Positions 6,003-11,249 of a DNA stretch of 11,249 bases are shown here, in pieces (the first letter of the stretch is position 1; each line of letters opens with the position of its first letter). Location: NCBI GenBank assembly GCA_002338885.1, contig DDJI01000111.1:4000-15248 (forward strand), written 5' to 3'. The position numbers and the translations under genes are program-made. The notes beneath the pieces were generated by a model. It ran no database searches and was not told the origin of the DNA. It saw only the letters and a list, made by a program, of their open reading frames with translations. This stretch comes from Ruminococcus sp. UBA1828. Its GTDB lineage: Bacteria > Bacillota > Clostridia > Oscillospirales > Ruminococcaceae.

Positions 6003-6074
6003 GAAGTGCAGCGCCAATACGACGAATGGGCGGCAGTGTATTCAAATCAAGATGAGGAAGGTGTGGTTTCATGA
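6000..6074 (+). other. In-frame 3' extension beyond TAA of the binding-protein gene
   Basis: Codons 6003-6071 continue the frame directly after TAA: E-V-Q-R-Q-Y-D-E-W-A-A-V-Y, then ten more residues, then TGA at 6072-6074. The sequence preceding the TAA, LSDAGVDTLI, plus E-x-Q-R-Q-Y-D-E-W is the usual ending of this lipoprotein type. The TGA overlaps the ATG at 6071 (ATGA), the normal coupled arrangement. One base change (for example GAA to TAA) explains the interruption. Confidence 0.75.
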
Positions 6075-7234
6075 GAAAGTTATTTATAAAAGCCGCGGCA
6101 TTCGGACTGGCGGCAGCAATGCTCTTGTCGGGATGCTCGACCAATGAACAGTCAAAGGAAGATTCGCCGGCGGGAACAATTGATGAAAGCAATCCGACGG
6201 CGGGAACAATTGATGAAGAAAAAGCGCCGGCGGGCACATACAAGGTGCAGACATCATATGTCAACATATACGGCGACGGGATGTTTTACGAAAGTCAGAT
6301 GAGGCTCAAATACATAGATTTTACCAACATGAACGATGTCTTTGTCTGCCCCTATCCAAACTGCATCCACACCGACCCGAGCGTGTGTGCGGCATACGGA
6401 ATAACAATTCACCCCACCGTTGCGGACGGTTCTCTGTACTCGTTCAACTCCGAAATCACTTTTGACCGCAACTCGGAGCCGGTCACGGTTTTAAGCGTGA
6501 CGAAATCGGGTCTTGACGGCACGAACAGAGAGAACTACGACGAAGTAGAAAACGCATACATGAATTCGCTCAGCACGGTTGTGACAAGCGACAGCGCGGT
6601 TTACTTTGCAAACTACAAGCCGCAGTTTGACGAAATGAGCGGCAGCACATCAAACGTTTACGGCTACAGTCTTGCAAGCTACGACCTGCTCACAAAGGAA
6701 TTTAAAGAGTACGACCTTGAAGTCGAGGGCTACGGAGCAGGCATGAGCATAATGGGCGTGTTCGACGGCGAGATATACGTGCTTGTGTCGGTGAGCGAGG
6801 ACGAAAATGTCACGGAAAACACATCGCACACGCTGTACAGGTTCAACCCGCTGACCGAGAGCGTGAACGAATCGGACATTGAAATTGACATGAGCCGGAC
6901 GATTGCCGCCGCATCAGACGACTACCTTGTGTACTCGACGCCGGAGGGAACGTATGTATATACAAAGGACGGCAGCAGCACGCTGTTTGAGGAATTCAGT
7001 CCGTCATACGGTCCGATAGTGAACGGCATTTTGTTCCCCTCCCTGCTGAAAAACGGCGCACAGGCTGTAGACCTGTCAACCATGGAGCTGATACCGGTGT
7101 GCCTTGAGAGCAGCCTGATAAATCCCACCATAGTTTACTATATAGACGGCAGCTACGTGATGCAGGGCATAGACACGGAGCAAAACGAAATTGTGTTTAC
7201 AAAAGTGCCGCAGGACGAAGTTTTAGATAATTAG
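6071..7234 (+). CDS. Lipoprotein, probable beta-propeller-like ectodomain
   Basis: This is a 387-residue lipoprotein with a clear signal (MRKLFIKAAAFGLAAAMLL) and lipobox LSGC, cysteine at 22. A linker of about residues 30-57 is made of three 10-residue repeats (xPxAGTIDE). Residues 58-110 carry a motif seen in lipoproteins near solute-binding proteins in Clostridia: RLKYIDFTN, then C93-x4-C98-x-H100 and C106, with PYPNCIH in the middle. The Cys/His set could be a disulfide or metal site. The rest is a series of short beta-rich units such as AVYFANYKPQF, GEIYVLVSVS, HTLYRFNPLT, DYLVYSTPEGTYVYT and SYVMQGIDTEQNEIVFT. These resemble blades of a WD40/DUF5050-like propeller, by fold reasoning only. 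It is translationally coupled to the upstream binding protein through ATGA, with GAGGAAGG upstream of the start. Its function is unknown; it may assist ligand capture or signalling for that protein. Confidence 0.85.
   Translation: MRKLFIKAAAFGLAAAMLLSGCSTNEQSKEDSPAGTIDESNPTAGTIDEEKAPAGTYKVQTSYVNIYGDGMFYESQMRLKYIDFTNMNDVFVCPYPNCIHTDPSVCAAYGITIHPTVADGSLYSFNSEITFDRNSEPVTVLSVTKSGLDGTNRENYDEVENAYMNSLSTVVTSDSAVYFANYKPQFDEMSGSTSNVYGYSLASYDLLTKEFKEYDLEVEGYGAGMSIMGVFDGEIYVLVSVSEDENVTENTSHTLYRFNPLTESVNESDIEIDMSRTIAAASDDYLVYSTPEGTYVYTKDGSSTLFEEFSPSYGPIVNGILFPSLLKNGAQAVDLSTMELIPVCLESSLINPTIVYYIDGSYVMQGIDTEQNEIVFTKVPQDEVLDN
6168..6238 (+). repeat. 30-base in-frame tandem repeat encoding the lipoprotein linker
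   Basis: A 20-base sequence beginning CGGCGGGAACAATT occurs identically at 6168-6187 and 6198-6217. A third, diverged copy begins at 6228. The period is 30 bases, so the coding frame is kept and each unit encodes ten residues with AGTIDE. Repeat-number change would lengthen or shorten the tether between the lipidated cysteine and the folded domain. Confidence 0.85.
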
Positions 7235-7247
7235 CGCAGTAAAAAAG

Positions 7248-7286
7248 CAAAATAAAAAGGGAGGATCAGTCCTCCCTTTTATTTTC
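7248..7286. terminator. Bidirectional terminator between convergent genes
   Basis: AAAAGGGAGGA (7255-7265) pairs with TCCTCCCTTTT (7270-7280) around a TCAG loop. The stem is extended by flanking A and T runs with one bulge. T-rich tracts lie on both sides, so it can stop the plus-strand lipoprotein unit and the minus-strand MATE gene. Confidence 0.9.
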
Positions 7287-7295
7287 ATTTATAAG

Positions 7296-8717
7296 TCAGT
7301 GCTGTTTTAAATCATTACGGAACATCTTCACAAGCACAAATGCAGCCGCAGCCGCAAGTATCACCTCGGCGACGAGCTGAGCATATGCAAGGCCGTACAG
7401 CGGGAAAATCGCGTTGAGTATCACCAGAGCGGGTATCTCAAGGACGATTTTTCGCAAGATTGCGAACACAAGCGATTTTCTGCCCATGCCGCACGCCTGA
7501 AACACCGCGACGCCGACAAAATCAAAGCACAAAAACGGAAGTGCAAGCGCAAAGCCGGTCAAGAACCTTGAGCCGTATTCTACCACGGCGTCGTTGTCCA
7601 AAAACGCACGGACTATGTCGGACGAAAACGCTATCATTGCGGCGACGAGCAAAATTATAATGCTCATGGAAATCTTCACGGTGAAGATGAGTGCTTTTTT
7701 CATTCGCTCGATGTTTTTCGAGGCAAAGTTGTAGCTTATCAGCGGAACTATTCCCTGAGACATGCCGTTTGATATGTACATGGGCATCATGCTTATCTTG
7801 TTGGCTATGCCCATTGCGGCGATTGCGTCGCCGTCGTTATATGCGGCGGTAAAGTTGTTGAGCACCGTCATTCCGGTCACGTTCAAGAGGTTTTGTATGG
7901 ATGCGGGAACGCCCACCGAGAATATATCCCGAAATATCCCTTTATTGAAGCTGAACCGTGCGGGATTTAAGCAGACGAAGGTGCGCTTTCTTCTTATCCA
8001 TATCAGCACAAAGAAGTACAGGCACGCCACGCAGTTTGATATAAACGTCGCAAGTCCCGCTCCCGCAGCGCCCATGTTAAAGCCCCAGGGGAGGATGAAT
8101 ATAGGGTCGAGGACTATGTTGAGTATGCATCCGCTCATGACGCCTATGCTTGCATACAGCGCCGCGCCCTCTGCCCTGACAAGGTAGCTTAAAACAACGT
8201 TCATTATGGTCGGAACGGCTCCGCATGTCACCGTCCAGAAGAAATACCCGCTTGTCGCATCATAGGTTGCGGCATCAGCGGGGTTTGCCCCCAGCAAACG
8301 CATGAGCGGCGCTTTAAACACCGTGCATCCGAGTGCAAATATGGCGCTGAAAAACAGTGCGCTGTAAAAACCTATTGCGGAGCTTTTGTACACCGTGTCA
8401 TAGTCACGGCTGCCCATCGAACGGCTCATTCTGCTCGAGGTGCCCACGCCGAAAAGGTTGTTTACCGCGTTAAACGCAAGTATCACCGGCGCCGCAAGCG
8501 TAACGCCCGCATTTTGTGCCGAGTTGTTGAGCATTCCCACGAAAAATGTATCTGCAAGGTTATAAAGCATCGTGACCAGCGAGGAAAATATCGTCGGCAC
8601 GCACAGCTTTACAACGGCAGAGGGAATGGATGCAGACTCAAAAAGCTCCGTTCTTGAGTCCACAGCGGTGGTTGAGCTGCTTTTGTCGCTCACATCTACA
8701 TTGCTTACATTGCTCAT
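7296..8717 (-). CDS. MATE family efflux transporter
   Basis: This is a 473-residue inner-membrane protein of the MATE family, which exports organic cations or drugs in exchange for Na+ or H+ (family knowledge). It reads as two MatE halves with about 12 helices. The first half has IPSAVVKLCVPTIFSSLVTM and LYNLADTFFVGMLNNS; NLADTFFVG is a family hallmark. Then come VGTSSRMSRSMGSRDYD and LLGANPADAATYDATSGYF, plus VLDPIFILPWGFNMGAAGAG. The second half includes IFSVGVPASIQNLLN, MGIANKISMMPMYISNGMSQ and IVPLISYNFASKN. The first ~25 residues are Ser/Asp-rich and not family-like. The ATG at 8717 is the only practical start because a stop lies upstream in frame, but no good ribosome binding site is close: AAAGGGA lies about 15 bases away. 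It converges on the propeller lipoprotein gene across a shared terminator. The substrate cannot be deduced. Confidence 0.95.
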   Translation of the reverse strand: MSNVSNVDVSDKSSSTTAVDSRTELFESASIPSAVVKLCVPTIFSSLVTMLYNLADTFFVGMLNNSAQNAGVTLAAPVILAFNAVNNLFGVGTSSRMSRSMGSRDYDTVYKSSAIGFYSALFFSAIFALGCTVFKAPLMRLLGANPADAATYDATSGYFFWTVTCGAVPTIMNVVLSYLVRAEGAALYASIGVMSGCILNIVLDPIFILPWGFNMGAAGAGLATFISNCVACLYFFVLIWIRRKRTFVCLNPARFSFNKGIFRDIFSVGVPASIQNLLNVTGMTVLNNFTAAYNDGDAIAAMGIANKISMMPMYISNGMSQGIVPLISYNFASKNIERMKKALIFTVKISMSIIILLVAAMIAFSSDIVRAFLDNDAVVEYGSRFLTGFALALPFLCFDFVGVAVFQACGMGRKSLVFAILRKIVLEIPALVILNAIFPLYGLAYAQLVAEVILAAAAAFVLVKMFRNDLKQH

Positions 8718-8782
8718 ATGAAGCTAAATACATCCCTTTATAATAAAATACTTAACAATTGTATCACACGCCGCCCGCAAAA

Positions 8783-8815
8783 GCAACTGCCGCACGTCAG
8801 GTGTGCGGCAGTTTC
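8783..8815 (-). terminator. Probable terminator of the GH95-like gene
   Basis: AACTGCCGCAC (8785-8795) pairs perfectly with GTGCGGCAGTT (8803-8813), an 11-bp stem with a 7-base loop. It lies 22 bases past the stop of the minus-strand hydrolase gene. In that direction it is followed by GCTTTTGC, only a short T-run, so termination may be partial. Confidence 0.7.
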
Positions 8816-8836
8816 AGCGCTCATCGGTTTATTTTC

Positions 8837-11249
8837 TTACTTCGCCGCTTTGTTCTTGCGGTTCTTTTTGCGAATATACAGTACGCATGTGACTGCGGCT
8901 GCTATCACGAGTGCAGCCCCTGCCGCCGCCAAAACTATGGGCAGCGCATCGGGCTTTTTCTTTTCCGGCACGGAGGTGTAGTCAAGCTCCACCTCTTCAA
9001 GCGGCATCGACTCGCCCGTCCACACGGCAAATCCGTCAACTATCATGTACTGTCCGCCGTTCTTGACGACTCTTATCGTATGCTCGCCGTACTCTAAGTT
9101 CAGCTCTTTGAATATCACCTGCTGTGACTTTCTGCCCGAATCGGTGTAGCAGTCCGCCTCGCCGACAAGCTCGCCGTCCACATAGACCTCGATCTTGCCC
9201 ATGTCGCTGTACATCTCGGTCATAAAGCCTATGCCGGTTCCGACAAAGCTGTACTCAACATAGTCGCCGTCATTATAGGTTATGTGCGCATCGGTCATGT
9301 AATCCTGCTCGGAGGTTCTGTTGTCGGCGTATCTCCAGCCCTCTCCGACGTATGAAATGCTCTCGTCGTTGTCGTTTACGGTGACAGACTTTTCGCTCGA
9401 CGTGCGCCTTACGACAATGCCGTCGACGACCATCTCGTCCCCGCTCTTGTTGACGAGCTTAATCCTGTGTCCCGCATAGTCAAGCTCCGAGTTTGTATAC
9501 ACTATCACCTGCTGCTGCGGGGTTTCGGAGTAACAGTCTATCGTTTGGTCAAACACCCCGTCGATGTATACGTCTATTTCGCCCATGTCGGGTCCTGTGT
9601 CCGATATAAGCTCTGCGCCCGTTCCGTAAAACAGGTATTCAAGGGTTGCATCCGCGTCCTTGGTGACGTGTTTGTCCGCGCGGTAATTGCCGGCGACGTA
9701 TTCCTCGTCCCAGTCGCCCCCATAGTTGATGTTGCTCTCGTCGTCGTTGATGATAAAGTAGCTTACGCTCTTAAGCTCTGTAGTTCTGAGGCTGTCAACA
9801 TCCGTGCCCTCCTTTACGAGCACTATTCTGTCGCCTTCCTCGGTGTCAAACTCCAGCAGGTCGTTAAGTCCGCCCTTCAAGACCGTTTCCCTGACGCCGT
9901 TTCTGTACAAGACCACGTTGTCGTCCCACGGATTTCTTATAAGGCAGGTTTCTCCCGCCTCCGACTCTATCTCAACGTAGTCAACCTCTCCGCGCGTCAT
10001 GGAGGACGAAACTATAAATCCGTTCTGCGCGGCAAGCTTGTATTTTGCATCCCACGCCTCGGGCCATGCGGGGAACACCCTTATGACCGGCTCTTCTCCG
10101 GTAGCGGGTGCAAGGCTTTGGTTTAAAGCCTTCTGAATCGCCGCGGCAAACGTTCCGTGACCCTCTGCGGAATAGTAATCTCCCTCGTTGTGCAGCCAGT
10201 TCGGGGAGTCATAAAATGCCTGATACTGCGTGGGGAACATGATTGTGAGGTCGTCTGCTCTTCCGAGCTTTGCGGCGTCTATCAAGAATCTGCTTGAGCC
10301 GTTTTTGTCCTCAAGCTGGTTCAGGTACTGATTCTGATAGCCGGACGAGGACAGATATGTGTTTATGGCGGTCTCCCACTGTCCGTCGTCCATGTTCTGA
10401 TCCCTTGTCTCCATATTTAAAACGTCGTACTTTTCGAGCATCTTAAACTTGGGGCTTTCCGTTCCCTCAAGGCCTCTTAAATAGTATGACGGCTCAAGTC
10501 CCTGCGCCCACACGTTTCCGTCAAACGCATCCGCGCTTGCATACGCTATTGCGCCCTCGTCGGTCACCATCGGGTAGCCGGCAAGGTTATCAAGCCTTTC
10601 CTGCCACTCTGCGCGCAGATCCTCATCCACGCCCAAAATCTCCGACGCGGCTATGGCCGCAGCAAACGTTCCCCTTGCAAGCGAAAGGTCGTCTATTATA
10701 TCCTTTCCGCCGCCTATGTGCTCGTGAAGGTTTGTGCGGTAGAAGTGGTACTTTCCGTCCTCCTCCTTGACAAAGCCGTAGTAGTTTCTGTAAAACTCCG
10801 CAGCGCCCTTTATAAACGGGTACGCATGCTCCCTGAGCCACTCCTCGTCCTTGTCGTAGCAATACTTCATCCAAAAGTGCTCGGCGGTCTCCTGCGTGGC
10901 AACCATGGTGTGCGACACCCAGCTCACGCTTGTTCCGGAGAAGGAAATCTTGTAGTTCCAGGGCACAAGGTAGCTGTTTTTCTTTGCCGCGAACTCCTCA
11001 AGCTCCGCGGTAAGCTCGCCCGTGCCGGCATAGTACTCGCGCAGATCCTCGGCGATGTCGTCGGGAAGCGTCTCCCAGCCCAAAATTCCCGAAGTTTCGC
11101 CTATGAATATGCCCTCGCTGCCCCAAAGCTGCTCGGCGGCAACCTCGTACTGCTCATAGCAGCTCTCACGCATCTTAAAGAACGGCTCCATAAGCTCGGC
11201 ATGGTTCGCCTGATAGAGCGGCAGGTACAAAGAATCCTGATTCCAGTTC
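8837..11249 (-). CDS. GH95-like glycoside hydrolase, membrane anchored, two C-terminal beta-sandwich modules (5' part off window)
   Basis: The 803 residues in view are the C-terminal portion of a large surface enzyme; the frame stays open to the right edge. The first ~400 residues look like an (alpha/alpha)6 barrel of the GH95 type: NWNQDSLYLPLYQANHAELM, WVSHTMVATQETAEHFWMKY, WLREHAYPFIKGAAEFYRNY, and SLARGTFAAAIAASEILGVD. A C-terminal beta domain follows (VIRVFPAWPEAWDAKYKLAA). GH95 enzymes cleave alpha-linked fucose or galactose. The usual GH95 catalytic Asp region is not obvious here, so specificity or even activity is uncertain. Next are two similar modules of ~120 residues (9404-9769 and 9020-9394), each with GTG, SDMG/PDMG, VY-DG, DCY and IVDG-type signatures of carbohydrate-binding beta-sandwiches. 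The protein ends in a hydrophobic helix (PIVLAAAGAALVIAAAVTCV) and RKKNRKNKAAK, which should anchor it in the membrane facing outward. A terminator follows. Confidence 0.85.
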   Translation of the reverse strand, partial: NWNQDSLYLPLYQANHAELMEPFFKMRESCYEQYEVAAEQLWGSEGIFIGETSGILGWETLPDDIAEDLREYYAGTGELTAELEEFAAKKNSYLVPWNYKISFSGTSVSWVSHTMVATQETAEHFWMKYCYDKDEEWLREHAYPFIKGAAEFYRNYYGFVKEEDGKYHFYRTNLHEHIGGGKDIIDDLSLARGTFAAAIAASEILGVDEDLRAEWQERLDNLAGYPMVTDEGAIAYASADAFDGNVWAQGLEPSYYLRGLEGTESPKFKMLEKYDVLNMETRDQNMDDGQWETAINTYLSSSGYQNQYLNQLEDKNGSSRFLIDAAKLGRADDLTIMFPTQYQAFYDSPNWLHNEGDYYSAEGHGTFAAAIQKALNQSLAPATGEEPVIRVFPAWPEAWDAKYKLAAQNGFIVSSSMTRGEVDYVEIESEAGETCLIRNPWDDNVVLYRNGVRETVLKGGLNDLLEFDTEEGDRIVLVKEGTDVDSLRTTELKSVSYFIINDDESNINYGGDWDEEYVAGNYRADKHVTKDADATLEYLFYGTGAELISDTGPDMGEIDVYIDGVFDQTIDCYSETPQQQVIVYTNSELDYAGHRIKLVNKSGDEMVVDGIVVRRTSSEKSVTVNDNDESISYVGEGWRYADNRTSEQDYMTDAHITYNDGDYVEYSFVGTGIGFMTEMYSDMGKIEVYVDGELVGEADCYTDSGRKSQQVIFKELNLEYGEHTIRVVKNGGQYMIVDGFAVWTGESMPLEEVELDYTSVPEKKKPDALPIVLAAAGAALVIAAAVTCVLYIRKKNRKNKAAK

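Noticed and set aside
6168..6238. Short regularly spaced repeats as a CRISPR array
   Set aside because: They are contiguous 30-base in-frame units inside a lipoprotein gene, with no unique spacers and no cas genes nearby.

Overview
The window looks like DNA from a spore-forming, gut-type member of the Clostridia (Firmicutes). The signs are strong GGAGG-type ribosome binding sites, a complete cotJA-cotJB-cotJC spore-coat operon, several lipobox-bearing lipoproteins, a sugar ABC importer and a cell-surface glycoside hydrolase. No rRNA, tRNA, CRISPR array, insertion sequence or phage gene is visible. Family names come from reading the protein sequences; no search was run.

Layout. Bases 1 to about 1760 (minus strand, roughly 60-65% GC in sampled lines) hold the end of a carbohydrate ABC-importer operon: the last ~100 codons of a solute-binding protein gene, an intergenic hairpin, a MalF-type permease, and the first 148 codons of a MalG-type permease that runs off the left edge. 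At about 1740-1766 this breaks abruptly into the 3' end of cotJC, with lower GC and more ATA and CTT codons. The binding-protein gene has no 5' half, so this is a junction: an assembly chimera or a real deletion/rearrangement. Bases 1767-2850 carry cotJC, cotJB and cotJA (minus strand, tightly packed).

A ~200-bp divergent intergenic region with palindromes and direct repeats separates cotJA from a plus-strand pair: a PepSY-domain lipoprotein and a YjbR/MmcQ-family protein, ended by a clear terminator. A 370-bp intergenic region follows, with a good sigma-A promoter and a structured leader. It precedes a two-gene unit: an extracellular solute-binding lipoprotein and a second lipoprotein, probably a beta-propeller. 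The binding protein stops at a TAA, but the same frame continues for 23 codons that read like a normal C-terminal helix and end in an ATGA overlap with the next gene. The TAA is therefore probably a nonsense mutation or sequencing error. A bidirectional terminator then faces a minus-strand MATE-family transporter. Last is a large minus-strand GH95-like glycoside hydrolase with two tandem beta-sandwich modules and a C-terminal membrane anchor, open at the right edge.

How the genes fit together. The importer, the orphan binding protein and the anchored hydrolase all suggest surface glycan foraging, but only the importer genes form an evident unit. They may come from a different genome than the rest. 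No strongly novel system is evident. The best leads are the 1.75-kb junction, the probable premature stop, the orphan binding-protein/propeller pair and the anchored GH95-like enzyme.
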